From: HK-STAS-PATE-36 sp964610345
GTDB taxonomy: Bacteria; Patescibacteriota; Saccharimonadia; Saccharimonadales; JAGQNJ01
NCBI GenBank assembly: GCA_964610345.1
Contig: CAZSVQ010000004.1
Location: forward strand, 1-31,747
Length of the DNA stretch: 31,747 bases
Direction: 5' to 3'
Both the position numbers and the translations under genes were made by a program. Positions 23,248 to 31,747 of this stretch are shown here, piece by piece. The notes below the pieces were generated by a model. The model saw nothing but the letters and a program-made list of their open reading frames with translations. It was not told the origin of the DNA and did not search any database. The first letter of the stretch is position 1, and every line of letters starts with the position of its first letter.

Positions 23248-23331
23248 AAGCCGTTTATTGTCATTAGAACAACGTCGTATATTTAGTATAGCTATTTAAC
23301 AAAGTTTTTCAAGCTTTTATATTTTATCTCT

Positions 23332-23337
23332 TATAAT
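23332..23337 (+). promoter_or_regulatory. Consensus -10 of a leaderless priA promoter
   Basis: TATAAT at 23332-23337 ends 6 nt before the ATG at 23344. There is no Shine-Dalgarno sequence in the T/A-rich upstream bases. The -35 (TTCAAG, 23308-23313) is weak. Confidence 0.6.
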
Positions 23338-23343
23338 ATACCT

Positions 23344-25293
23344 ATGTATTGTTATGAGATATGGGTAAAAAGCCCGCAGTATCATGGTAAATCACCACTA
23401 ACCTACACATCTGTCACCAAGCTGTTGCCCGGAACTGTTGTAAGAATTGATCTTAGAAAAAGACCAGTAATGGGAATAGTCCGCCGCGAAGCACCAGCTC
23501 CAAAAGGTGTTGCCATGAAACCAATTGATGAGATTTTATTTAATGGTGATTACACTTTGCCGCCTGAAAGCCTCAAGCTTTTGCACTGGATATTATTATA
23601 TTACCCGGCACCAAGTGGTACTGTTGCCCAATTATTCTTACCTAGTTCCTGGCCTAAACTCACCATAAGCACTGTTGAAGATGCTAGCTCGCAATCCTTA
23701 CTAAAACTACCTAAGTTAACAGCCGAGCAATCTTATGTCTTAAAAACAATCAAAGCTAGGCAAGGTAGCTTTCTTTTGCACGGAGAGACAGGTTCTGGCA
23801 AAACACGTGTTTATATAGAGCTAATCCGCGAAGTATTAAAAAATAATAAATCCAGCCTGGTGCTAGTTCCAGAAATCGGCTTGGTGCCACATTTGCAAGC
23901 AGAAATTAAACAAGTATTTAGTAATACTTCAATAAAGGTTTTTCATTCTGGCCTAACACCTAACCAGCGCAAACTGACATGGTCAGAAATACTTACCTCT
24001 GAGCAACCATTAATTGTAATTGGTCCACGTTCAGCACTTTTTGCACCATTAAAAAATATTGGCTTAGTGATAGTTGATGAGTGTCACGATGATGGCTATA
24101 AACAAGATAGCACACCTTATTATCATGGGCTACGTGTAGCATCAAAGCTTGCCCAACTACATAGTGCGAACTTGATTTTTGGTTCAGCCACACCTTCAAT
24201 CAATGACACCTACATCGCAAACGAGAAACAAATACCGATTTTACGTATGGAAAAAACTGCCAAACTAAAGTCTGGCAATGAAACGAAAACTATAATAATT
24301 AATAAACTCGATAAAAGTGAATTTACTCGCTCCAAAATACTCAGCACCAGCCTAATAAATGAAATACAGTCACAACTAAAGCAAAATCAGCAAACATTAC
24401 TCTTTTTAAACCGTCGTGGTAGTGCAAAAGTTGTAAACTGCGACAATTGTGGTTGGCGTGCAATGTGTCTTAACTGCGATCTTCCGCTAACCTTTCATGA
24501 AGATGTTTTTACGGTGCGGTGCCATACTTGTGGTTTTACTGATAAAGCCCCCTTGCATTGTTCAGACTGCAATAATCCTGAAATAATCTTTTATGGGCCA
24601 GGAACAAAATCTGTTGAAAAGGAAGTTTCTAAATTATTCCCGGATGCCAAGATAGCCCGTTTTGATGGCGATAACCTGACAAGTGAACGCCTTGATAAAA
24701 ATCTCTCTAAAATCCATAGCGGAGAAATTGACATAATTATCGGAACGCAAATTTTGGTTAAGGGTTTTGACATTCCCAGATTAGGCCTAACTGGCATTAT
24801 TGACGCTGATTCTAGCCTATCATTCCCTGATTATGCTACCGAAGAAAAAACTTATCAGCTAATTACTCAAGCAATTGGTCGAGTTGGCAGAGGTCATGTA
24901 CCTGGTGTGATAGTTTTACAAAGCTTCCAACCTGATAGCAAACTATTAAAGCAAGCAATTAACAAAGACTGGGGTAGCTATTACTCAGATCAACTTAAAC
25001 AACGTAAGATCCACAATTTTCCACCCTATACTTTTTTACTAAAGCTAGAATGTAGTCGGAAGCGCCGTGAATCTGCCTCAAAAGCTGCTGAAAAATTAAA
25101 ATCCACCCTGCTTACAAAGCATACATCTATAATTACTATACTTGGTCCCACACCAGCTTTTAAAGAAAAAAGAAGTACGGAGTTTGTTTGGCAATTAATT
25201 ATTAAATCACCCCGTCGGTCTGTTCTGTTAGATATCATAAATAACCTACCCAGTGGCTGGCATCACGATATTGACCCGACACATCTGTTATAA
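23344..25293 (+). CDS. priA: Primosomal replication-restart helicase PriA
   Basis: A 649-residue superfamily 2 helicase that reloads the replisome at collapsed forks. The N-terminal 3'-DNA-binding domain (about 1-110) is followed by Walker A GETGSGKT (147-154), a DEAH-type box DECH (245-248), GSATPS, and eight zinc cysteines (366, 369, 375, 378, 393, 396, 406, 409) in the usual four CxxC pairs. Motif VI reads QAIGRVGRGHVPG. It is somewhat shorter than E. coli PriA (732 residues). It heads the priA-def-fmt group, an arrangement common in bacteria. Confidence 0.96.
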   Translation: MYCYEIWVKSPQYHGKSPLTYTSVTKLLPGTVVRIDLRKRPVMGIVRREAPAPKGVAMKPIDEILFNGDYTLPPESLKLLHWILLYYPAPSGTVAQLFLPSSWPKLTISTVEDASSQSLLKLPKLTAEQSYVLKTIKARQGSFLLHGETGSGKTRVYIELIREVLKNNKSSLVLVPEIGLVPHLQAEIKQVFSNTSIKVFHSGLTPNQRKLTWSEILTSEQPLIVIGPRSALFAPLKNIGLVIVDECHDDGYKQDSTPYYHGLRVASKLAQLHSANLIFGSATPSINDTYIANEKQIPILRMEKTAKLKSGNETKTIIINKLDKSEFTRSKILSTSLINEIQSQLKQNQQTLLFLNRRGSAKVVNCDNCGWRAMCLNCDLPLTFHEDVFTVRCHTCGFTDKAPLHCSDCNNPEIIFYGPGTKSVEKEVSKLFPDAKIARFDGDNLTSERLDKNLSKIHSGEIDIIIGTQILVKGFDIPRLGLTGIIDADSSLSFPDYATEEKTYQLITQAIGRVGRGHVPGVIVLQSFQPDSKLLKQAINKDWGSYYSDQLKQRKIHNFPPYTFLLKLECSRKRRESASKAAEKLKSTLLTKHTSIITILGPTPAFKEKRSTEFVWQLIIKSPRRSVLLDIINNLPSGWHHDIDPTHLL

Positions 25294-25325
25294 AACTCGT
25301 TTCTAAGGTATACTTGTCAGGAATC

Positions 25326-25895
25326 ATGAACAATAAGCTTATCACCCTACCCAACCCCCACCTCAGGCAACGCTCTAAAAAAGTTGGCCTTGTTGACGGA
25401 AAGATAAAACAAATCATTGACAACATGAAGCGGGCAACCATTGAATGGGAAGACAGCCGAGAACACGAGGTTGGTGTTGCACTTGCTGGGGTGCAAATCG
25501 ACCATCTATTACGCATTGTTATCATTCGCGAAGACACCGAACACAAAGAAAATAAAAATTTCATAGTGTTTATAAATCCAGAAATTACCAAATACGAAGG
25601 CGATATTTTAGAAGATTACGAAGGTTGCTTGAGCATTAAGGATGTATACGGCAAAGTTCCGCGTTATAGCAAGGTCAAGGTTAAAGCCCTTGATGAAAAT
25701 GGCAAATCTTTTAGGGTTACCGCTGAAGGATTTTTAGCAAGAATATTTCAACACGAAATTGACCACACTAACGGTACTGTCTTTATTGACCATATCCAAG
25801 ACAAAGAAGATGCGTTTTATAAGCTTCAAGATGACGGTAAACTAACTAGCTTAGACTATGAAAAAGATATCAGAAACAATAGTATTCTTTGGTAG
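25326..25895 (+). CDS. def: Peptide deformylase
   Basis: A 189-residue metalloenzyme that removes the formyl group from the N-terminal methionine. Motif II EGCLS (99-103; the Cys is a metal ligand) and motif III HEIDH (143-147; two His ligands and the catalytic Glu) are intact. Motif I, normally GxGxAAPQ, is GVALAGVQ (50-57): the glutamine that positions the substrate is kept but the proline and second glycine are changed. The ATG at 25326 is preferred over a TTG at 25314. TATACT at 25309-25314 ends 11 nt before it. Its 3' end overlaps fmt by 38 bp in another frame. It should act after Fmt and before Map. Confidence 0.93.
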   Translation: MNNKLITLPNPHLRQRSKKVGLVDGKIKQIIDNMKRATIEWEDSREHEVGVALAGVQIDHLLRIVIIREDTEHKENKNFIVFINPEITKYEGDILEDYEGCLSIKDVYGKVPRYSKVKVKALDENGKSFRVTAEGFLARIFQHEIDHTNGTVFIDHIQDKEDAFYKLQDDGKLTSLDYEKDIRNNSILW

Positions 25896-26781
25896 TGGTC
25901 CGGTTGCAGCTAGATCACTAGAGTTGCTCGCAAAAAATTTTACAATTGAAACGGTTATAACTAAACCCCGTCCACCCCATCATAAAGGCGATGTCCCGGT
26001 TCTAACCGTTGTTGAGAAATTAAACATACCCCTACTAACATCAAGCAACAAGCAAGAACTTAATGAGCTGATTAAAAATTGCATGATCAAAAGTAGAATA
26101 GCAATCTTAATTGACTTTGGGATAATTGTTTCCAGAGAAGTTATTGATTTCTTTCCGCTAGGTATAGTAAATAGTCATTTTTCATTATTACCCTTATGGC
26201 GTGGTGCAGACCCAATTACTTTCGCAATACTTAATGGGGATTCTAAAACAGGTGTCAGTCTTATGATGATTGACGAAGGTATGGATACTGGCAAAATCTT
26301 AACCCAAAAAACTTATCAGCTACCGAAAGATATAACTACTCCAGAATTAACCAACAATTTGATAAATCTTAGCGCTGAATTATTGTACGATTTTGTACCT
26401 CGCTACATTAGTGGAGAGATTAAGCCCCATAGTCAGCCTCATCCAGACCGCGCAACATATTCACGTAAACTTTCGAAAGCCGATAGTTTAATCGACTGGT
26501 CCAAACCAGCCAGTCAAATTGAACGAGAAATCCGCGCATTTATCGGTTGGCCTGGCTCAAAAACAATACTATTTGATAAAGAAGTGACGATAACCTCAGC
26601 TAACGAGACACCTGACACCCCGCCAGATTCTGAACCTGGCGATATTACAGTCAGTAAAGAAACAAGTGAGCTATCGGTTACTACTTCTAATGGTTCAATT
26701 TTAGTCAACAAACTTAAGCCTGCCGGCAAACGTGAGATGACTATTAAAGAATTTATAATAGGTTACGGCAAAATAAAATAA
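25858..26781 (+). CDS. fmt: Methionyl-tRNA formyltransferase
   Basis: A 307-residue enzyme that formylates initiator Met-tRNA using 10-formyltetrahydrofolate. The N-terminal Rossmann domain has FFGSGPVAARSLELL; the catalytic region has NSHFSLLPLWRGADPI (family SLLP box) and DEGMDTG with the catalytic Asp. A C-terminal OB-like domain (about 210-305) binds the tRNA. The early region that is normally a formyl-folate loop reads TKPRPPHHKGD. The ATG at 25858 lies inside def (38-bp overlap). It converges on the next minus-strand gene with a 7-nt gap. Confidence 0.95.
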   Translation: MKKISETIVFFGSGPVAARSLELLAKNFTIETVITKPRPPHHKGDVPVLTVVEKLNIPLLTSSNKQELNELIKNCMIKSRIAILIDFGIIVSREVIDFFPLGIVNSHFSLLPLWRGADPITFAILNGDSKTGVSLMMIDEGMDTGKILTQKTYQLPKDITTPELTNNLINLSAELLYDFVPRYISGEIKPHSQPHPDRATYSRKLSKADSLIDWSKPASQIEREIRAFIGWPGSKTILFDKEVTITSANETPDTPPDSEPGDITVSKETSELSVTTSNGSILVNKLKPAGKREMTIKEFIIGYGKIK

Positions 26782-26788
26782 CTTAAGT

Positions 26789-27142
26789 CTAATTGGAAGA
26801 CTGCTCTTGGCTAGCAGAAACAATTTGCGGAGCAGCTTGTTTGACCTCGCTTTTTAGCTTTTCTAATTCTTCGGCGACCACTTGTTTATAATTTGGGAAG
26901 TTCGTTTCAAGCCAAGTTAGTGCGTACTTTTCTTTCTGTGACTTGGTTTCAGCACTATCCTCAGGTTTGGGCATTAACTGCTCAAATTCATCTAGTTGCT
27001 CGTTGGTCATACGCTCAGCCAGTTTCATACCCACCCTAAGCTCAAGTGTTTCATAAATATGACGCAACATCATATTTTTCTCTTGTGGTGGTAGAGTGCC
27101 TAATCCTAAATCTTCTAGTAGTGCATTATCTAACTTAAACAT
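26789..27142 (-). CDS. DUF5663-like protein of unknown function
   Basis: 117 residues, acidic and helical: MFKLDNALLEDLGLGTLPPQEKNMMLRHIYETLELRVG followed by TNEQLDEFEQLM and a long C-terminal helix with a Gln/Ser-rich end. (In pieces: the LGLGTLPPQEK and HIYETLELRVG segments are the recognisable part.) The pattern matches what I recall as DUF5663, a family frequent in CPR genomes; no function is known. GAGGAAGG lies before the ATG. A promoter with TTGCTG (27193-27188) and TACAAT (27169-27164) sits partly within the end of the preceding gene. Confidence 0.7.
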   Translation of the reverse strand: MFKLDNALLEDLGLGTLPPQEKNMMLRHIYETLELRVGMKLAERMTNEQLDEFEQLMPKPEDSAETKSQKEKYALTWLETNFPNYKQVVAEELEKLKSEVKQAAPQIVSASQEQSSN

Positions 27143-27163
27143 ACCTTCCTCTTTTCAGTTCTT

Positions 27164-27193
27164 ATTGTATCAAGCATACCATTAATTCAGCAA
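27164..27193 (-). promoter_or_regulatory. Probable promoter of the DUF5663-like gene
   Basis: On the minus strand: TTGCTG (27193-27188), an 18-nt spacer, TACAAT (27169-27164). The -35 lies inside the last codons of the upstream gene. The leader of about 14 nt carries a purine-rich ribosome site. Confidence 0.45.
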
Positions 27194-28672
27194 ACTCCAG
27201 ATGAAAGCGATTATTCCAAACGATACTAGCATTATAATACCAGCCGTAACGCCTTGCTGTGCTGCTCTCTTTAACTCCTTTTGATTATTTAAAGCCTTAC
27301 GCTGTTGCATGCTAAGATTTTGTATATTTTTTCCCTTACCTGATTCTCTCTCGGTGTTTACTTTTTGATTTGTTTGCAATATATCATTTTTAACTAAAAT
27401 TTTGCTACTGTCATCTAATTGATCCGAATATCCGTCGTCGTAAAAAGGCTCTTCTTTAACCTCGTGTTTGCGTTCAATATATCGCTCAAATGCAAAAGAA
27501 TTATTCGTCTTTTCTGATGCAATATTAGATTTATCAATATTAGCAATCAATGTTTCACCGATTTTTTGTGACCGTAAGATAGTTTGACTCTGATTTATTT
27601 CTGGCTTAGTTCTGGCTTGATATGTGTTTTTTGATTCACTTACCTCTGAACCTACGATTTCTGACTCTTTATATAAATTGTTACTTCTATCAACTAAATC
27701 TTTAACTATCGTGTCTGGCTTAGTATTAACATGTGTGGGATTTGCTAATTCCAGCGTATTCAGAGGCTCCTGATGGTTTATTTTTCGTTTTTTACGTAAT
27801 TCTAGTGCTTGTTTTTTGCTAATAGCCCTGAGGCGATCTATACCCCTTTTAATTGCATATTGTTCTGTCTCTATACTTCTGTCTCTTTTGTCGGATGCTT
27901 CAAATCGATTTTTTAAATCTTCATACCGTTGTTGGTTTAATCTTTCGGTCGCAATATCACCAAACTTAGTTGCGCCACTTGAATCATTTTGTGTTTGTAA
28001 AATACGATTTTCCGTATGGCTTGCATTAATGGCATAAACTTCAGATTCAAGATCGTCTGTTTTAGTAGGTATTTCTACCTTGTCATTATTATCCTCACCT
28101 ACCAGACCCGGTATTTTAGTGCTGTGCTCGCGATTAATAGCTTGCCTCGCTTCTTCTATTGCAATATTGGCTTCTTGATCAATATCATTTATTGATTCTG
28201 CTTCTAGCACCCCGTCATTAGTTAGCTCAATTTCAATTTCTTTACTGCTATTTTCAGTTATAAGCAAATTATTTACGTTTTCTATACTATTTTGCGTTAG
28301 TGGTATATTAAGCATATTTGGGTCATTTAGAACTTTTGTTGCGACAGTGTTGTTATCAGACTCTTCAGGTGCAACCTCAACACTATTTAATATCGGTAAG
28401 CGTAAATCGGGTTCGCTTTTAGCTTCAGTGATTTCTGTAATTTCGTCTTTTTCTACGCCGGTTGCTTTACTAAAAAATGCACTGAATGACTCCAGAAAGC
28501 CTTTTTGCTCATCTTTGGGCTGATCTTCTGCTTTATTAAATAGTCTTTTCCATAATTGTGAAACTGGATTCTTTTTTTTCTTCTTAGAAGAATCTACTTC
28601 ATCGCCATCAATATCTTGGTCTGATAAATCATATTCTGTGCCGCTTGTGTAAAATGGAGATTTTTCTTGCAT
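27182..28672 (-). CDS. Large hydrophilic protein with a C-terminal membrane anchor, function unknown
   Basis: 496 residues, no family recognised. Almost the whole protein is polar and rich in Asn, Asp, Glu, Lys and Ser, probably disordered or coiled, with a Lys run (KKKKKN) near residue 31. The only hydrophobic segment is at the very C-terminus (about 474-494, GIIMLVSFGIIAFIWSLL), ending with Asn, so it looks tail-anchored with the bulk in the cytoplasm. AAAGGA precedes the ATG. It starts 16 nt after infB, so it is probably co-transcribed with rpsA-infB. No enzymatic motif is visible; a scaffold at the membrane is a guess. Confidence 0.75.
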   Translation of the reverse strand: MQEKSPFYTSGTEYDLSDQDIDGDEVDSSKKKKKNPVSQLWKRLFNKAEDQPKDEQKGFLESFSAFFSKATGVEKDEITEITEAKSEPDLRLPILNSVEVAPEESDNNTVATKVLNDPNMLNIPLTQNSIENVNNLLITENSSKEIEIELTNDGVLEAESINDIDQEANIAIEEARQAINREHSTKIPGLVGEDNNDKVEIPTKTDDLESEVYAINASHTENRILQTQNDSSGATKFGDIATERLNQQRYEDLKNRFEASDKRDRSIETEQYAIKRGIDRLRAISKKQALELRKKRKINHQEPLNTLELANPTHVNTKPDTIVKDLVDRSNNLYKESEIVGSEVSESKNTYQARTKPEINQSQTILRSQKIGETLIANIDKSNIASEKTNNSFAFERYIERKHEVKEEPFYDDGYSDQLDDSSKILVKNDILQTNQKVNTERESGKGKNIQNLSMQQRKALNNQKELKRAAQQGVTAGIIMLVSFGIIAFIWSLLN

Positions 28673-28688
28673 GGCAATAATCCTTTGC

Positions 28689-30458
28689 CTATAACGTCCG
28701 CGCTACCTCTTGCCGAGTATAAACTTCGATATGGTCGCCTTCTTGTAAATCTACCTTATTGATAGTTTGAAGCTGTATACCGCACATTTCACCGGTCTGC
28801 ACTTCTTTTGTATCAGTTGGTCCTCGTTTTAGCCCAGTCACCTCAACATCAGCCAACCTTTCACCGTCTCTAAATACGCGAGCCAAAGCTGGTGCTGACA
28901 ATTTTCCTTTGGTGACCTCACCTCCGGCGATAATGTCAGTTTTAGTGGTTTTAAACACACCCCTTACTACGAGACGACCCATGTCAGTTTCTGTAATCTC
29001 TGGACTAAGTAGGCTAGTAAGCTCTTCTTTTACATCGTCAATAAGTTCATATATTACTCTATACAAACGAACACTAACTTTGTCACGTGAGGCAATTTGA
29101 CGCAAGCCATTGGTCAAATCAACATTAAAACCATAAATTACAGCACTACTGGTTGAGGCAAGTTGTAGGTCATTGTCGGTAATATTTCCGACCCCACTAC
29201 CAACAACCCTAACACTAACCTCTTCGTTTTCTAAAGTTTTAAGACTATCGATAACCGATGTTAACGACCCCTGAACGTCAGCTTTAACAATCACATTAAA
29301 ATCACTCACTTCAATGTTGCGATTTATCATTCGGAGTAACTGACTACTGGTGCTGACATTGGTTTTTAAAGTACTGTTAATTTGGCGGCTGCGATTTTCG
29401 GCTAATTTCTTTGCTTCTTTTTCATTAGCCACTGCTGTAAATTCTTCGCCAAACTCTGGCAAGTTCCTAAAGCCCGTCAGGATGACTGGTGTAGACGGGC
29501 CAGCTTCTGCTATAGCATCACCCAAGGTTGTTTCAAGGTTCCTAATCTTGCCGTAAGTCGAACCCACGACCACCGCCGAACCATTCGTAAGTGTTCCTGT
29601 CTCAACCAGAGCTATCGCCACGGGACCTCTGCCCTTTTCCATATGCGATTCAATAATCAAACCTTTAGCCGAGGTACCTACATCAGCCTTCAATTCTTCT
29701 ACATCAGCTACCAATAAGACCATGTCAAGCAATCCCGCAATACCATCTTTAGTTTTGGCAGAAACAGGCACGATAATTGTGTCACCGCCCCAATCTTCTG
29801 GTACCAAGTTTTGTTCGGCAAGCTGTTGTTTGACTCGGTCGGGATTAGCTTCTGGTTTATCCATTTTATTCAAAGCAAAAATCATCTTTACGCCTGCTTT
29901 TTGGGCAAATCTGATTGCTTCTAAGGTTTGTGGCTTAATACCGTCATCAGCTGCAATTACGATTATTGCCAAATCTGTTAATTGGGCGCCGTGCTCCCGC
30001 AAAGCCGCAAAAGCCTCATGCCCAGGAGTATCAAGGAAAGTTATCTTACGCTCACCATGCTTAATTTGGTAGGCAGAAATATGCTGGGTGATACCTCCAG
30101 CCTCTTGCCTTACAACCTCGGCACCCCGCACTGCATCAAGTAAAGATGTCTTGCCGTGGTCAACATGTCCCATTACCGCAACTACTGGTGGACGCAGTTT
30201 GGCTTGATCACTAACCTCATGTGTGCGCTTTGTAGACGCAACGGCATCTTCTGCCTGTTTGCGTGTTAGCACAATATCTGGCAATTTCAACTCTTCGGTA
30301 ATTATTTGTGCTGTCTCAAAGTCAATTCGCTCATTAACGGTTACCATAATACCGTTTTTCATTAGCTCTCCGATTAATTTAGTAACCGGAATCATCAACT
30401 TATTAGCGAGATCGCCAACGGTAATCATGTCATCTATTTCTATACTTGCTCGTGGCAT
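28689..30458 (-). CDS. infB: Translation initiation factor IF-2
   Basis: A 589-residue GTPase that brings fMet-tRNA to the 30S subunit and joins the subunits. The IF2_N segment lies at about 8-60; the G domain has GHVDHGKT (97-104), DTPGHEAF, NKMDKPEANPD and SAK. Domains II-IV follow, ending with the fMet-binding C2 region (IQLQTINKVDLQEGDHIEVY). It is far shorter than E. coli IF2 (890 residues) because the long N-terminal extension is missing. AAAGGAG lies 6 nt before the ATG. It follows rpsA after 46 nt. Confidence 0.97.
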   Translation of the reverse strand: MPRASIEIDDMITVGDLANKLMIPVTKLIGELMKNGIMVTVNERIDFETAQIITEELKLPDIVLTRKQAEDAVASTKRTHEVSDQAKLRPPVVAVMGHVDHGKTSLLDAVRGAEVVRQEAGGITQHISAYQIKHGERKITFLDTPGHEAFAALREHGAQLTDLAIIVIAADDGIKPQTLEAIRFAQKAGVKMIFALNKMDKPEANPDRVKQQLAEQNLVPEDWGGDTIIVPVSAKTKDGIAGLLDMVLLVADVEELKADVGTSAKGLIIESHMEKGRGPVAIALVETGTLTNGSAVVVGSTYGKIRNLETTLGDAIAEAGPSTPVILTGFRNLPEFGEEFTAVANEKEAKKLAENRSRQINSTLKTNVSTSSQLLRMINRNIEVSDFNVIVKADVQGSLTSVIDSLKTLENEEVSVRVVGSGVGNITDNDLQLASTSSAVIYGFNVDLTNGLRQIASRDKVSVRLYRVIYELIDDVKEELTSLLSPEITETDMGRLVVRGVFKTTKTDIIAGGEVTKGKLSAPALARVFRDGERLADVEVTGLKRGPTDTKEVQTGEMCGIQLQTINKVDLQEGDHIEVYTRQEVARTL

Positions 30459-30504
30459 ACTCGCTCCTTTCGTGTGACGATATATTTACATCTTGAATTT
30501 ATAG

Positions 30505-31569
30505 TTATTTTTTGCCGTCTTTAAGGCTCAACGCTATTTTTCGGCCTTCAGTGTCAATATCAATTACTTTGAACTGTTTCTTTTCATTTAGTTGAAATAG
30601 TTTTTCAGGGTCAACACTTTCTTCATCACCCATTTCAGAAACATGCACAAGCGCTTCCACAGCTGAGCTTAACTGAACAAATGCACCAAATGGTGTTATC
30701 CGAGTAATTTTACCCTCTACAGTGTCACCTTTTGTGAATGATTTAACTTCTTTTAACCATGGATCTTCGGTTGTTTGCTTCAGGCTTAAGCTAAGGCGAT
30801 CTTTGTCAATACCGATAATCTTAGCTTCAACCGTCTGGCCAACTTTTACATAGTCTTTAGGTGTTTCAACACGCTCCCAAGAAATCTCAGAAATATGAAT
30901 CAACCCTTCAATACCAGTAACATTTACAAATGCACCGAAGTCGATAACTCCCGTAATTACACCTTCAACTGAATCACCAATTTTAAGCTTCGCAAATCGA
31001 TTTTGAAGTTCATCACGAACAGCTTCTTTTTCTGAAACAATTAGTTTGTTATCTTTTTTACTTACGTCTAATACCCGCACTTTAATTGGCTTATTAGTGA
31101 GCGAATTTAGCTTTTGCAAGATTTCATCTTTATCAGCACCAGAAACGCGAGGATAGTGACCAGCTGCCAATTGACTCACCGGCAAGAAACCACGAATACC
31201 TTCTGCCTCAATTAATAATCCACCCCGATTCGCATCATAGGGATAAATATCGATGATTTCTTGAGCTTCTTGCAATCGTTTAAGTTCATCCCAGCCTCGA
31301 TCTTTAGCGGCACGACGCATACTTAACAATACGTAACCGTCTTCTAGCTCGGGCTCTAAAACGCTGACATTGATCTTCGCATTGAGTTCAAGTTTTTGAG
31401 CTCCGCTAATCTCTCGTCGTAACACTACGCCAACTCCGTTAGCGCCAAGATCAACCCAGATCTCTTGCTTTTTTATACCTGTAATAACGCCTTCGACAAC
31501 GTCACCTGTTTTTAATTGTTTTACTTCGGATGACTCTAATAATTCATCCATTGTTATGGTTTTAGACAC
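30505..31569 (-). CDS. rpsA: Ribosomal protein bS1-like, four S1 domains
   Basis: 354 residues with four S1 RNA-binding repeats at about 19-87, 104-178, 195-265 and 280-350; the last two are the most typical (GVIDFGAFVNVTGIEGLIHISE and ITPFGAFVQLSSAVEALVHVSE). This is the four-domain type found outside Proteobacteria, where S1 has six. It binds mRNA at the ribosome. The start codon is GTG (31569), preceded by AAGGAGG with about 9 nt spacing, one of the strongest ribosome sites in the window. It heads the rpsA-infB-membrane protein unit. Confidence 0.92.
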   Translation of the reverse strand: MSKTITMDELLESSEVKQLKTGDVVEGVITGIKKQEIWVDLGANGVGVVLRREISGAQKLELNAKINVSVLEPELEDGYVLLSMRRAAKDRGWDELKRLQEAQEIIDIYPYDANRGGLLIEAEGIRGFLPVSQLAAGHYPRVSGADKDEILQKLNSLTNKPIKVRVLDVSKKDNKLIVSEKEAVRDELQNRFAKLKIGDSVEGVITGVIDFGAFVNVTGIEGLIHISEISWERVETPKDYVKVGQTVEAKIIGIDKDRLSLSLKQTTEDPWLKEVKSFTKGDTVEGKITRITPFGAFVQLSSAVEALVHVSEMGDEESVDPEKLFQLNEKKQFKVIDIDTEGRKIALSLKDGKK

Positions 31570-31659
31570 GTCTAAAAACCTCCTTATATTGTATTTTCTG
31601 CCAAGATAAATCGTTTGCGGTGGTAACCACAGTACATTTTACCCTGAAAGATTCCTTTT

Positions 31660-31688
31660 ATTATATCTGTTAAACAGCTATAAGTAAA
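31660..31688 (-). promoter_or_regulatory. rpsA promoter and leader
   Basis: On the minus strand: TTTACT (31688-31683), a 17-nt spacer, TATAAT (31665-31660). The leader of about 84 nt contains the dyad GTGGT-T-ACCAC (31630-31620), a possible site for autoregulation. From 31689 to the window edge no gene is supported. Confidence 0.6.
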
Positions 31689-31747
31689 GTATCTGTATGC
31701 GTCCATAACATATTGGACAATCCGAAGTTGTTAATAAGATACCTCAT

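Noticed and set aside
31670..31747. Short minus-strand frame open to the right edge
   Set aside because: It gives 25 residues without a recognisable pattern before a TAA and overlaps the rpsA promoter; too little to call a gene end.
1..31747. UGA recoding to glycine as in SR1/Gracilibacteria
   Set aside because: All long genes are full length without UGA read-through, and TGA ends the GIY-YIG gene exactly at the ileS start.

Overview
The window reads as a piece of a small, AT-rich chromosome from a Patescibacteria/CPR organism, most likely Candidatus Saccharibacteria (TM7). This is an inference from the gene set, not a database result. Supporting points are a sortase-type LRR surface protein, a B12-dependent class II ribonucleotide reductase, a shortened IF2, a DUF5663-like protein, tight gene packing and the standard code. 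TGA is a true stop at 13486-13488 and no gene needs TGA read-through, which argues against the UGA-recoding SR1 and Gracilibacteria.

Layout. 2-1468: 3' end of a BspA-like surface protein with exact 66-bp repeats. 1484-4109 (+): translation genes rpmE, prfA, a small coiled-coil gene and prmC, whose product methylates the PrfA GGQ loop. 4111-7744 (-): envelope cluster LCP protein, membrane protein, HtrA. It is divergent from lepB (7851-8546, +), which converges on parA-parB (8543-10148, -). 10238-14385 (-): a T-box leader with an isoleucine specifier, a GIY-YIG-like gene, ileS and rplU. 14386-18186 (-): nrdR, nrdJ and a cysteine-free thioredoxin-fold gene, with two NrdR boxes on the nrdR promoter. 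18227-20903 (-): ftsA and ftsZ, each with its own promoter. 20917-23247 (-): a wHTH gene, then rpsU, yqeY, adk, map. 23332-26781 (+): priA, def, fmt. 26789-31688 (-): rpsA, infB, a tail-anchored protein and a DUF5663-like protein.

The window is mostly core cell biology: translation initiation, release and N-terminal processing (infB, fmt, def, map, prfA, prmC, rpsA, rpsU, rplU, rpmE, ileS), dNTP supply, division, chromosome partition and envelope quality control. The regulatory DNA is the most interesting part. It contains (1) a T-box riboswitch for isoleucine with a very short specifier stem, feeding a GIY-YIG gene that is translationally coupled to ileS; (2) an NrdR box pair placed exactly on the nrdR promoter; (3) many genes whose -10 hexamer lies only 6-14 nt before the ATG with no Shine-Dalgarno, implying leaderless mRNAs; and (4) a thioredoxin-like partner of the reductase that has lost every cysteine. 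No tRNA, rRNA, CRISPR array, insertion sequence or prophage was seen.
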